A stretch of DNA of 64,000 nt. It comes from Clostridiales bacterium UBA2432 (lineage in GTDB: Bacteria; Bacillota; Clostridia; Lachnospirales; Vallitaleaceae). The notes under the pieces are model-generated. The model had not been told where the DNA came from. It worked only from the letters and a program-made list of their open reading frames with translations, and ran no database searches. The position numbers were made by a program, and so were the translations under genes. Below are positions 27,546 to 36,736 of this stretch, one piece after another. Position 1 is the stretch's first letter; the number at the start of each line of letters is the position of its first letter. The stretch lies in assembly GCA_002342805.1 (NCBI GenBank), contig DDQW01000074.1, positions 116,506-180,505 of the forward strand, in the 5' to 3' direction.

Positions 27546-29504
27546 TTATTGATTGTGATGATCATTCATTGATGCTAATTCTTCAAGCCATAGTGTTGCA
27601 ACTGCATCGCTAGGCATTCTTAAATCTCCACGTGGAGACAAACAAATGGAACCGACTTTAGGACCATCAGGTAATGCACTACGTTTAAACTGTTGTGCAA
27701 AAAAACGACGATAGAATATAGTGAGCCATTTGTATATTAAATCTGCAGTATATTTCCCTTTAAATGCATAATTAGCCAGATACATAATTTTTGACGGTGC
27801 ATATCCAAAACGCATCATGTAGTACAAAAAGAAATCATGAAGTTCATAAGGCCCGACAACTTCTTCGGTCTTTTGGGATATTAATCCGTTTGAAGAAGGA
27901 GGAAGTAATTCCGGTGATACGGGGGTATTTAATATGTCGCAAAGAATAAGTTTCGCCTCTCGGGTTTCTTCATGTAGAGACACCCATTCTACGAGGTAGC
28001 GAACGAGAGTTTTAGGGATGGATACATTCACACCATACATGGACATATGGTCGCCATTGTATGTAGCCCACCCAAGGGCTAATTCAGAGAGGTCACCGGT
28101 ACCGATGACAAGTCCTTTGTGTTCATTTGCCAAATCCATTAAAATTTGAGTTCGCTCACGTGCTTGTGAATTTTCATAAGTCACATCTTGAACATTTATG
28201 TCATGGTTTATATCTTTAAAGTGTTGAACAACCGCATCAGAAATAGGCACTTCAAGTATTGTAATATGAAGGGCTTTCATTAATTCAATGGCATTTTTAT
28301 AGGTTCTGCCGGTGGTTCCGAATCCCGGCATTGTTACACCAATAATATCTTTTCGTTTTCGGTTTAAGAGGTCAAATGTTTTAACGGTGACTAACAAAGC
28401 TAGAGTTGAGTCTAAGCCTCCGGAGATACCGATGATTGCTTTAGGTTCACCGATATGGTTGAGACGTTTAGCTAAGCCGTGGGTTTGAATATTGAAAATT
28501 TCTTCACATCGAACGGTGCGATCGTGGCTATCCGAAGGAACAAAAGGGTGTATTTGAACTGTGTGATTGAGTTCTCTATGAACGTTGGCTTGATGAATGG
28601 TTATTATCCGACAAGTTTGAGAACTGCCTATTGTTTTTTTACATTCGCGGTAGGTGTTTGAATGCAATCGGTCATATCGCAAATGGTCTAAATCAATGTC
28701 ATGATATATGAATTGATTTTCAAGTTGAAAGCGTTTATTCTCAGAAAGGACTCTTCCGTTTTCTGCAATAAGAGCATGTCCGCCATACACAACATCTGTT
28801 GTTGATTCCCCATAACCGCAAGATGAATATACATAGGAACAAAAATGTCGAGCAGATTGTGTTTTCACTAATTCTCTGCGATATTCGTGTTTTCCGATAA
28901 GCTCGTTACTTGCAGAGAGATTACCGATGACAAGTGCACCGGCTAAGGTCGTATATGTAGATGGTGGAACAGGTGCCCACAAATCTTCGCAAATTTCTAT
29001 TGCAAAAGTAAGGTAAGGTGCTTCCTTACTCTTAAAAACAAGATCGGTTCCAATAGGCACCCTTTGTTTATTATAGGTAATCGAATCAATCGTTAATTGA
29101 TCGGCACGTCCAAACCAACGACTTTCATAAAACTCATTATATGTAGGAAGATAGGTTTTAGGAACGATACCTAGGAGTTCACCTTCATAAATAACTGCAG
29201 CGACATTATATACAGACTCATTAATGAACATAGGTAAGCCGACAACAAGAATTGTACGTCGATCTAAAGAATATCTTACGAGTTCATCTAATCCCCTTTT
29301 TGCAGCATCTAATACAGGGGCTTGATGCAATAAGTCCCCTAGTGAATAACCTGTTACACATAATTCAGGCATAATTATTAAATCAACATTTTGATCACAA
29401 GCTTGATCATAGATATTTTTTATTTGTTCAAGATTAAAGTTAACATCCCCTAATTTAATCGTAGGAATACCATTAGCAACCCGTGAAAATCCATAAGAAT
29501 TCAT
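27546..29504 (-). CDS. nadE: Glutamine-dependent NAD+ synthetase
   Basis: A 652-residue two-domain enzyme. The N-terminal nitrilase-fold glutaminase has the catalytic Glu in MPELCVTGYSLGDL, Lys in VPKTYLPTYNEFYE and Cys in EICEDLW. The C-terminal synthetase has the ATP pyrophosphatase loop GISGGLDSTLAL near residue 350 and adenylates nicotinate adenine dinucleotide. The length is that of glutamine-dependent enzymes, so no separate ammonia donor is needed. AAGGATGG precedes the ATG. It is divergent from comEA. Confidence 0.95.
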   Translation of the reverse strand: MNSYGFSRVANGIPTIKLGDVNFNLEQIKNIYDQACDQNVDLIIMPELCVTGYSLGDLLHQAPVLDAAKRGLDELVRYSLDRRTILVVGLPMFINESVYNVAAVIYEGELLGIVPKTYLPTYNEFYESRWFGRADQLTIDSITYNKQRVPIGTDLVFKSKEAPYLTFAIEICEDLWAPVPPSTYTTLAGALVIGNLSASNELIGKHEYRRELVKTQSARHFCSYVYSSCGYGESTTDVVYGGHALIAENGRVLSENKRFQLENQFIYHDIDLDHLRYDRLHSNTYRECKKTIGSSQTCRIITIHQANVHRELNHTVQIHPFVPSDSHDRTVRCEEIFNIQTHGLAKRLNHIGEPKAIIGISGGLDSTLALLVTVKTFDLLNRKRKDIIGVTMPGFGTTGRTYKNAIELMKALHITILEVPISDAVVQHFKDINHDINVQDVTYENSQARERTQILMDLANEHKGLVIGTGDLSELALGWATYNGDHMSMYGVNVSIPKTLVRYLVEWVSLHEETREAKLILCDILNTPVSPELLPPSSNGLISQKTEEVVGPYELHDFFLYYMMRFGYAPSKIMYLANYAFKGKYTADLIYKWLTIFYRRFFAQQFKRSALPDGPKVGSICLSPRGDLRMPSDAVATLWLEELASMNDHHNQ

Positions 29505-29580
29505 CGTACACCATCCTTTATTTTAACTGTAGTATTTTTCGTTCTTTCTCTATTATTTTAACATATTTTTGTATAAATTG

Positions 29581-29609
29581 TTGTATGTAATTGAATTATT
29601 TTGTAGAAT
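29581..29609 (+). promoter_or_regulatory. Promoter for comEA and downstream genes
   Basis: TTGTAT (29581-29586) and TAGAAT (29604-29609) are separated by 17 bases, 23 bases before the comEA ATG. Confidence 0.5.
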
Positions 29610-29631
29610 ATATAGGAGGCTGCAATATATC

Positions 29632-30279
29632 ATGAAAAACAAAGCATTCTTAATCTGTATCGGATTAATTTTTATTCTCATATCAGGAATTGTTTATATT
29701 ATAGTAACACCGACAGACCATGTTGTTTATCATTCAGATAGAGATAATGCCTCTGTCTTAGAAGAGGTGAAAATTAACCAAGAGCTAAATAGTGAATCTG
29801 AAGAAAAAGTTTCGCTAGATGTAGACAATACCGAAGATATCCTTCATAATAATATTATTGTTTATATATGTGGTAGTGTTCAAAACGAAGGCGTATATTC
29901 CTTAAATGAAGGTGCCAGGGTATTTGAAGCGCTTGACTTAGCTGGAGGGCTAACAGAGGAAGCAAAATCGGATTATATTAATCTGGCACGTGTATTAGAA
30001 GATGGAGAAAGTATTTATTTTCCAAATCAAGACGAAGTTGAAGGATTAACATTCAATCAATGGGAAGGCCAAGATTTAGAACAAAGTACATGCATTAATT
30101 TGAACCAAGCGTCGGAATCAGAGCTGACTGAACTTCCCGGAATAGGTACAGCTAAAGCCAAAGCCATTATTGCATATCGAGAAAAGAACAATCGCTTTGA
30201 AAGTATAGAACAAATTATGGAGGTTCCTGGAATCAAAGAAAATACATTTGAAATAATTAAGGAACTTATATCCATTTAA
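29632..30279 (+). CDS. comEA: DNA-uptake receptor ComEA
   Basis: A 215-residue membrane-anchored protein with one N-terminal helix (residues 4-24). A SLBB domain (VYICGSVQNEGVYSLNEGARVFEAL, about 80-130) follows. The C-terminal pair of helix-hairpin-helix motifs (NLNQASESELTELPGIGTAKAKAII and EVPGIKENTFEIIKEL) binds double-stranded DNA. The ATG at 29632 has AGGAGG 12 bases upstream, rather far. In-frame sequence upstream has no better start. It begins a run of genes, all on the plus strand, that ends with holA. Confidence 0.92.
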   Translation: MKNKAFLICIGLIFILISGIVYIIVTPTDHVVYHSDRDNASVLEEVKINQELNSESEEKVSLDVDNTEDILHNNIIVYICGSVQNEGVYSLNEGARVFEALDLAGGLTEEAKSDYINLARVLEDGESIYFPNQDEVEGLTFNQWEGQDLEQSTCINLNQASESELTELPGIGTAKAKAIIAYREKNNRFESIEQIMEVPGIKENTFEIIKELISI

Positions 30280-30300
30280 AATAGAATAAGGATGGTTATT

Positions 30301-30993
30301 ATGAAAAAAAGAATTTTAGTGGTTGATGATGAAAAAACAATTGTCAAAGGAATACGATTTAGTTTAGAACAAGAGGGCTATGATATTGATGGTGCCTATG
30401 ACGGGGAAGAGGCATTAAATTACGCTAAGAATCATCAATATGACCTTATTGTACTTGATGTTATGTTGCCGAAAAAAGATGGACTCGAAGTATGTCGTAA
30501 TATTCGGGAATTTTCAACGGTTCCTATTATTATGTTAACGGCGAAAGGCGAAGACATGGATAAAATATTAGGACTCGAATTTGGCGCAGATGATTATATG
30601 ACAAAACCGTTTAATGTTCTTGAGCTTAAAGCAAGAATAAAAGCAATAATACGAAGAAATAAATATGTGAATAAAGAAAGCGAAGATCAGATGAAATCTC
30701 TCCTGAAAGGAGACTTAGAAATTCAAAAAGAAAGTCGCCGGGTTTTTGTAAAAGAGCAAGAAGTGAATTTGACCGCAAAAGAATTTGATTTGTTAGAACT
30801 TTTTTTAATGCACCCCAATAAAGTTTATTCGAGAGAACAATTATTAAGTATCATTTGGGATTACGATTATCCGGGAGATGCACGAACAGTAGATGTACAT
30901 GTTCGACGACTACGTGAAAAAATTGAAGAAATACCAGGTGAACCAAAGTATATTCATACTAAATGGGGAGTGGGTTATTATTATCAACAATAA
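30301..30993 (+). CDS. OmpR/PhoB-family response regulator
   Basis: A 230-residue regulator. The receiver domain has the acidic pair in VVDDEK, the phosphoacceptor Asp at about residue 53 in VLDVMLPKKDG, and Lys in DDYMTKPFN. A winged-helix DNA-binding domain (LTAKEFDLLELFLMHPNKVYSREQLL, RTVDVHVRRLREKIE) follows. The ATG at 30301 is preceded by AAGGATGG; the upstream ATG at 30292 lies within that site. It overlaps the cognate histidine kinase gene. The target regulon cannot be read from the window; the location between comEA and comEC suggests a link with DNA uptake or envelope control (inference). Confidence 0.93.
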   Translation: MKKRILVVDDEKTIVKGIRFSLEQEGYDIDGAYDGEEALNYAKNHQYDLIVLDVMLPKKDGLEVCRNIREFSTVPIIMLTAKGEDMDKILGLEFGADDYMTKPFNVLELKARIKAIIRRNKYVNKESEDQMKSLLKGDLEIQKESRRVFVKEQEVNLTAKEFDLLELFLMHPNKVYSREQLLSIIWDYDYPGDARTVDVHVRRLREKIEEIPGEPKYIHTKWGVGYYYQQ

Positions 30994-32407
30994 GCGTTTT
31001 CAAAGTATACGTGTCAAATTATTTATTAGCTTTATGCTCATTGGGTTAATTACAACTATTGTCTTATCAATAGCCTTTATTTTTACGATTCAACAACGTT
31101 ATCTCACGGAAAAGAAACGTGAACTATATCGACAAGCAAATACGATTGCAATTAGTTTGGTGACAACGGGATATTTTTCAGATGAACATAATCGTTCATA
31201 TTTAATGACGGTTCAAGCAAGTGTACGAGGAAGAGGTATGATTGTTGATCGAAATGGAAGCATCTTATTCGATTCAAATCATTTAGATGAAGGAAAGTCA
31301 TTGGTTAATCCTGAAGTCTTATCTGCGCTTCGAGGCAAGAGTTCATATTCGTTCTTAGAAGATATGAATATTGGGGTTGTCACGGTTCCAATTGTTGATG
31401 TTGATTATAGGACTGTTTTAGGAGCTGTTGTTATATCGGATTCATTTAATGACATTAGTTATTCAATCAAATATTTGTGGAATATTGCCTTGTTTTTTAT
31501 TGTTGGATTAACAGTGATTATATTTATGCTCAGTTATTATCTGAGCGGGTCCTTTAATAAACCTTTTCGCCAGTTATTAGATCATATTAATCGTATTACA
31601 GAGGGGCATATTGAAGAAAAAGTTCAAATCAAAGGTAACACTGAAATAGAAGAAATCACAACGGCGTTCAATAATATGTTTGATCGTATTGAAGCCATCG
31701 AAAGCCATCGACAAGAATTCGTTGCAAATGTAAGTCATGAATTGAAAACGCCGATGAGTTCGATAAAAGTTTTGGCGGAATCCTTGATTCATCAGCCGGA
31801 TTCACCAATAGAAATCTACCAAGAATTTTTATATGACATTAATCAAGAAGTCGACAGAGAAACCAAGATAATTAATGACTTACTTACACTCGTTACTTTA
31901 GACAAAAAAGATAATTCGTTGCGAATCAAAGAAGTTGATGTGAATCAGCTTATTGTTGATGTCATGAAACGGTTAAAGCCATTAGCGGATTTAAAAAACA
32001 TACAAATGTTGTTTGAAAGTTACCGTAATGTTCAAGCGGAAATTGATGCAACAAAAATGGAGTTAGCCATTACTAATCTTATTGAAAATGCAATAAAATA
32101 CAATAAAGAATACGGATATATAAATGTTGTTTTAGATACAGATTTTAAGAATTTTTTTATTAAAATTAAAGATACCGGTGAAGGGATTTCAAAAGAACAT
32201 ATTGACCAGGTCTTTAGAAGGTTTTATCGTGTTGATAAGACCAGATCAAGAGATACAGGAGGAACAGGGCTTGGTCTATCCATTGTTCAAAAAACAATCT
32301 ATATGCATCAAGGAAGTATAAAATGTAAGAGTGAGATTGGACAATGGACAGAATTTATTATGACAATTCCCATGAAACATATCAAACGAAATTATGAAGA
32401 GGAGTAA
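30977..32407 (+). CDS. Membrane sensor histidine kinase, probable ATT start
   Basis: About 476 residues. TM1 lies near residues 11-34, followed by an extracellular sensor region of about 145 residues, then TM2 (IALFFIVGLTVIIFMLSYY). HAMP, HisKA with phospho-His near residue 254 (NVSHELKTP), and HATPase_c (NLIENAIKYN, DTGEGI, GGTGLGLSIVQK) follow. The start is uncertain. The best-placed ribosome binding site (GGGGAG, 30965-30970) leads to ATT at 30977. The nearest conventional in-frame starts are GTG at 30938 and ATG at 30899 or 30893, all inside the regulator's DNA-binding domain and with weaker sites. It is partner of the regulator immediately upstream. Confidence 0.88.
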   Translation: MIINNKRFQSIRVKLFISFMLIGLITTIVLSIAFIFTIQQRYLTEKKRELYRQANTIAISLVTTGYFSDEHNRSYLMTVQASVRGRGMIVDRNGSILFDSNHLDEGKSLVNPEVLSALRGKSSYSFLEDMNIGVVTVPIVDVDYRTVLGAVVISDSFNDISYSIKYLWNIALFFIVGLTVIIFMLSYYLSGSFNKPFRQLLDHINRITEGHIEEKVQIKGNTEIEEITTAFNNMFDRIEAIESHRQEFVANVSHELKTPMSSIKVLAESLIHQPDSPIEIYQEFLYDINQEVDRETKIINDLLTLVTLDKKDNSLRIKEVDVNQLIVDVMKRLKPLADLKNIQMLFESYRNVQAEIDATKMELAITNLIENAIKYNKEYGYINVVLDTDFKNFFIKIKDTGEGISKEHIDQVFRRFYRVDKTRSRDTGGTGLGLSIVQKTIYMHQGSIKCKSEIGQWTEFIMTIPMKHIKRNYEEE

Positions 32408-32411
32408 GAGT

Positions 32412-33332
32412 ATGTTAAAAAAATTCCTATATATTTTGGTATGTATGAGTATGTTTACAGGATGTCAAACCACTTCAAATCCATTTTTTCGACCGACAAA
32501 TGTACCTCAAGTGTATTTGTTCAATGATGAATCGCTATCAATAGAACCTGTTGATTTGTACTTAAAAGATATTATAGATATAGAGGATACCAACCAAGTA
32601 CTTGACTATGTATTAAGCATGTTATCACAGGGGGCCAATAGTTCGAATCTAAGTCCAACACTCCATGAGGATATAGTTCTTGATTATTACGTCTTTAATC
32701 AAGGAAATATACTCCTAAATTTTAATGACGCATATGGAAACATGAATTCTTTTGATGAATTAATCGCAAGAAACTCCTTAGTTTTGAGTCTTGTATCTTT
32801 TGAAATGATTGATTCAGTTGAAATATTTGTTGGTGAAGAAACATTGAGTGATGACATGGGTAATCGCATTGGACCCATGACGAGTAAGGATGTTTTATTA
32901 ACCATGCATGCAGTGTCAAATACATCGATTACTAAATCGATTACCATTTATTGTCCTTCAGAAGATCCGCGTTATTTAAAAGAAGAGACGGTAAACATAA
33001 CCTTGCATCCAAATAGACATCAAGAAGAGCTGATTGTTGAATATTTGATTTCCAATGCATCGTGCCAATTTTTGCCAAAGGACACGCAAGTGTTGGACGT
33101 TCAAATTCATGAAACGATTTGCTATGTTAACTTAAACAATCAATTTCTTGTGTCCTACTTACCGGAAGGAATTACGAGTTCAGTGGCAATTTATGGAATT
33201 GTTAATACCTTAACTGAATTAAACCATATATCCAAAGTGCAGATTTTAGTGGAAGGTGAAGTCGTTAATAATTTTCAGGGAACATTTCCTTTAAAAACAC
33301 CTTTAAGTAAAAACTATGAAATTGTGCGATAA
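32412..33332 (+). CDS. Lipoprotein with two GerM domains
   Basis: A 306-residue protein starting with a lipoprotein signal: basic MLKKF, a hydrophobic core, and Cys in FTGCQ at about residue 18. Two GerM-like regions (about residues 85-165 and 225-300) show the family pattern of a short strand, a polar turn, then ExLVLSLVSFEMIDSVEIFVGEE or GIVNTLTELNHISKVQILVEGE. GerM domains occur in spore-cortex proteins and in actinobacterial LpqB, which sits beside the MtrAB two-component system. Here the gene follows a histidine kinase by four bases, with GAGGAG overlapping the kinase end, so it may modulate that kinase at the cell surface (inference). Confidence 0.82.
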   Translation: MLKKFLYILVCMSMFTGCQTTSNPFFRPTNVPQVYLFNDESLSIEPVDLYLKDIIDIEDTNQVLDYVLSMLSQGANSSNLSPTLHEDIVLDYYVFNQGNILLNFNDAYGNMNSFDELIARNSLVLSLVSFEMIDSVEIFVGEETLSDDMGNRIGPMTSKDVLLTMHAVSNTSITKSITIYCPSEDPRYLKEETVNITLHPNRHQEELIVEYLISNASCQFLPKDTQVLDVQIHETICYVNLNNQFLVSYLPEGITSSVAIYGIVNTLTELNHISKVQILVEGEVVNNFQGTFPLKTPLSKNYEIVR

Positions 33333-33349
33333 GGAAGGAGGTAAAACGA

Positions 33350-34771
33350 ATAAAAAAATATTTAATCAAAATTTTGAGTTTTCAGGGATTACTTCTTATC
33401 CTTTGTATCTATAGTATTTCTAATTATACACTTTCTTATTTTCGAGTATTGGACTTCTTAGAATCAAGAGATTCTAAAGAAGTCTTAACCTTGGACATCG
33501 ATATTAGGGAAATTAGACAGACAGAATATGGGTATCAATGTCAATTTAACATCGTTAAGACTAGAGGACAATCTCCGCTTACCGACTATTCCGGTTACTT
33601 CTATATGAAAGATTATGAACTAAAGCAACTTCTAAACCATTCCAAATTATCAGAATTCAAGTATTTGAAGCATAGGTATAGAATTACAGGTCAATTTGAA
33701 AAAAACTGGTATCCTAAAAATCCAGGACAAACACACCCGCTTATATATTTGCTGGGACAGCGTTCATTTGGCAAGTTTGAATATGATGACCTTGAATTAA
33801 TTGTAGATCATCATACGGAAACGAAACAATTCTTTTTCGGAGTTCGACAAAAAAATGCCCAGTATCGTCAACGCATTCGTGAAAAAGTGGATAAGCAACT
33901 ATCGGTTTGTTTTCGACAAATCGAATATGGAATATTAAAAGCAATGATTTTAGGAGATAAAACGACGCTTGATCAGGACCTGCTAACCTTGTATTCAAGA
34001 AATGGATTATCACATATTTTAGCCATTTCCGGACTTCATATAATGATTTTTATTGGATGCCTAGAATATATGTTTCGATTTTTTCAATGGTCTAGAAATT
34101 TTCGCTTCTGGATGATGCTTGGTATATCTATAGCCTATTTATGGTTGCTTGGATTTATTATTAGTGCAATACGTGCTATGAGCATGGGGCTTATCCTGAT
34201 TTTTACAATTGCCTATGATAAAGTGTATGTTCGAGATCGTATTTTATTTTTGATTGTTTGTATTTTTCTCATCATATTTCCCAATGCCTTATTTTCAATT
34301 AGCTTTCTCCTTTCTTTTGGAGCAGTTTTCGCTTTATTCTATCTTTATCCAATTTTACGAAAAAAATATAATCCCTTCAGAGAAAATGTTCTCTTATACT
34401 TTATTCTTGACTCTTTGAATATAAGTTTTAGCATTTTATTGGTAACATTTCCAATTCTTCTCTATTTTTTCAAAGGAATTTCTTTATCGGGATTTATTGT
34501 CAATGTTTTGGTTTTGCCTGTTGTTCCTTTGTTCTATATCTCTTCAATCATATCCGTATTTGCTAGCTTCCTACATCCATTACTTGGACGTTTTTTGGCG
34601 GGAACGACAACGATCATATCGTCATATATTCTAGCTGTTATGCTTGTCTTTGATGTTGATTTTGGATTTTTAAATCATGGTGCGTTGGCACTAGAATATA
34701 TCGTACTTTATTATAGTGGACTTATAACATATGTTGTTTTTGAACATGTAAAAAGGGAGGAAAATGATTAA
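33350..34771 (+). CDS. comEC: ComEC membrane channel portion (N-terminal half), probable ATA start
   Basis: About 473 residues. A DUF4131-like N-terminal region and the multi-helix Competence domain are present; YGILKAMILGDKTTLDQDLLTLYSRNGLSHILAISGLHIMIF near residue 195 is the family hallmark. At least seven transmembrane helices follow. The perfect AAGGAGGT at 33335-33342 points to ATA at 33350, giving MKKYLIKILSFQGLLLILC, a proper signal-anchor start. The first conventional start, TTG at 33374, would lie 31 bases from that site. The metallo-hydrolase domain usually fused at the C-terminus is encoded by the next gene, which overlaps by eight bases. It would form the single-strand DNA import channel. 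Confidence 0.85.
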   Translation: MKKYLIKILSFQGLLLILCIYSISNYTLSYFRVLDFLESRDSKEVLTLDIDIREIRQTEYGYQCQFNIVKTRGQSPLTDYSGYFYMKDYELKQLLNHSKLSEFKYLKHRYRITGQFEKNWYPKNPGQTHPLIYLLGQRSFGKFEYDDLELIVDHHTETKQFFFGVRQKNAQYRQRIREKVDKQLSVCFRQIEYGILKAMILGDKTTLDQDLLTLYSRNGLSHILAISGLHIMIFIGCLEYMFRFFQWSRNFRFWMMLGISIAYLWLLGFIISAIRAMSMGLILIFTIAYDKVYVRDRILFLIVCIFLIIFPNALFSISFLLSFGAVFALFYLYPILRKKYNPFRENVLLYFILDSLNISFSILLVTFPILLYFFKGISLSGFIVNVLVLPVVPLFYISSIISVFASFLHPLLGRFLAGTTTIISSYILAVMLVFDVDFGFLNHGALALEYIVLYYSGLITYVVFEHVKREEND

Positions 34772-35729
34772 GGTCGGTTATCGAAAACAAGAAAAAGATG
34801 CAAAAGAAAAAATACATGCTTATTGTTATGGTATATGGAAAGTCATTGGAATTATACTTATTCTTCTTATACTTCTCAATATCGCGTTCTCAATATATTG
34901 GAAAGATAAGACAAGGCTCTATTATTTGGATGTGGGTCAAGGCGATGCCTGTGTTATCACCCATAATCAACAGACATTTCTTATTGATGGTGGTGGGAAT
35001 CGTTACATGGATGATGCAAGTAATATTGGAAATCGTGTCGTTTATCCCTTTTTATTGAATAAAAAAATTGATGACATTGATGTTGCCTTTATTAGTCATA
35101 TGCATTATGACCATGTTAAAGGAATATTAGAACTTTTAGAGCATGTGAACATCGAAAAAGTGGCAATAAGTCGGGTATATAAAACCATCATTGAGGATCA
35201 AAATCGTCTTCAAGAATATCCCTTAGTTGAGGAACTTGTGAATGGATGTTATGAAAATGGAAGTGAACTTCTTTATTTGGAAGCGGGTGATGTTATTGTG
35301 GGAGAGGACGTTCGATTTATCTGTTATTATCCATATGCAAAGACTTCGTATCAAGAGAATGAAAATAATAATTCACTGATTTTAGAATTAGTGACCCATC
35401 AAAGAAAAATCCTATTTACAGGAGATATTGAGGATGATGTAGAGAAATTAATTGTGAATGAGGGTTTAAATAATACAAGTATTGATCTTCTTAAAGTAGC
35501 ACATCATGGTTCCAAAACATCATCGTCGAGGAGTTTTTTAGAAAGCATAAACCCAACGGTAGGAATTATCAGCGTAGGTAAAAACAATCATGGACATCCA
35601 AGCCAAGAGGTCTTAAAACGATATGAGGAATTAAAAATACCCGTGTATCTTACCAAGGATTATGGTATGATAGAAGTGAACATCGATACAAAAGAACTAA
35701 CTATAAAGACATATCTAATAAAGGATTAA
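34764..35729 (+). CDS. ComEC metallo-beta-lactamase portion, separate gene
   Basis: A 321-residue protein. One transmembrane helix (residues about 23-47, IWKVIGIILILLILLNIAFSIYW) is followed by a ComEC-type metallo-beta-lactamase domain: LYYLDVGQGDACVI, LIDGGGNR, the metal-binding SHMHYDHVKG, ILFTGDIE and VAHHGSKTSS. In most ComEC proteins this hydrolase is the C-terminal part of one chain and may degrade the non-transported strand. Here GGGAGG and an ATG lie before the stop of the channel gene, so the split looks like organised translational coupling rather than decay. holA follows by two bases. Confidence 0.87.
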   Translation: MIKVGYRKQEKDAKEKIHAYCYGIWKVIGIILILLILLNIAFSIYWKDKTRLYYLDVGQGDACVITHNQQTFLIDGGGNRYMDDASNIGNRVVYPFLLNKKIDDIDVAFISHMHYDHVKGILELLEHVNIEKVAISRVYKTIIEDQNRLQEYPLVEELVNGCYENGSELLYLEAGDVIVGEDVRFICYYPYAKTSYQENENNNSLILELVTHQRKILFTGDIEDDVEKLIVNEGLNNTSIDLLKVAHHGSKTSSSRSFLESINPTVGIISVGKNNHGHPSQEVLKRYEELKIPVYLTKDYGMIEVNIDTKELTIKTYLIKD

Positions 35730-35731
35730 TT

Positions 35732-36736
35732 ATGAAACAATTAAAAGAAGCGATTAAGAATAATACGTTTAAGTCAGTCTACTTATTTACCGGAGAAGAA
35801 GACTATCTTATCCAGTTATATGTAAAGCGCATTCGTGAAAAAGTATTTGAAGGACAGGATGCAATGATGAACCTTGATCAATATACGGTAGATCAAAAAG
35901 ACTTTGAACTAATTATAGGAAGCCTTGAGACATTACCGTTTTTTGCGGAAAAGCGATTGGTTATTTTATGGAATATGGATTTATTCAACGCGAAGAATAA
36001 AGAAAAATCCAACCAGCTTACAGAAAAGCTTGATCAACTAGGCGATACGACAATATGTATAATTATTGAAGAAAAAATTGATAAGCGAAGTAAACTATAT
36101 AAAAAAATCAATGCGATTGGGGCAGTTTATGAATTTAAACACTTAGATGAAAAAGCATTGATTAGCTATATCGGACGACGTTTGTCTGGTGGAAATCTAA
36201 AAATCAGTACAGCCGATGCAAAATTTCTTGTTGATATGGTTGGATATGAATTAAATATTTTAGAACAAGAACTCTCCAAGATTATTGATTATTGTCATGG
36301 CCAAGACATCGTCAGCAAAAGCAATATTGAACAAATAGCGACAAAGCACATTGAAGCAAAAATATTTGAGCTTGTGGATGCGATTGGAACGAAAAAACGC
36401 GAAAAAGCACTTCAACTCTATCAGGACATGATTTATTTAAAGGAACCAACAACACGTATTTTATTTATGATTTCTAGACAAATGATGCTGATCTATCAGA
36501 TCAAATTAATGCTCTTTGCTAAAAAAGGACAGCAACAAATGGCCTCTGAACTAAAGATCCCGCCTTTTGTTGTCAATAAATTAATTGGGCAAAGCAAACA
36601 GTTTGACATGAAAACGTTACGCCAAATTTTAGCTAAATTACTTGATTTGGAATATCAGTTCAAACAAGGGAAAATGGATTTGACCATGGGAATAGAAGTG
36701 TTTATACTCGAGCAAAACAAAAAAGCCACAGAATAA
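35732..36736 (+). CDS. holA: DNA polymerase III delta subunit
   Basis: A 334-residue clamp-loader subunit that opens the sliding clamp. The N-terminal region (FKSVYLFTGEEDYLIQLYVKRI) and the SLETLPFFAEKRLVILWN segment match HolA. The mid region (LKISTADAKFLVDMVGYELNILEQELSKI) and C-terminal collar domain also fit. The location after comEC and opposite rpsT is the usual Firmicutes arrangement. AAAGGATT precedes the ATG. Its last bases and stop codon form part of the rpsT terminator hairpin on the other strand. Confidence 0.94.
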   Translation: MKQLKEAIKNNTFKSVYLFTGEEDYLIQLYVKRIREKVFEGQDAMMNLDQYTVDQKDFELIIGSLETLPFFAEKRLVILWNMDLFNAKNKEKSNQLTEKLDQLGDTTICIIIEEKIDKRSKLYKKINAIGAVYEFKHLDEKALISYIGRRLSGGNLKISTADAKFLVDMVGYELNILEQELSKIIDYCHGQDIVSKSNIEQIATKHIEAKIFELVDAIGTKKREKALQLYQDMIYLKEPTTRILFMISRQMMLIYQIKLMLFAKKGQQQMASELKIPPFVVNKLIGQSKQFDMKTLRQILAKLLDLEYQFKQGKMDLTMGIEVFILEQNKKATE

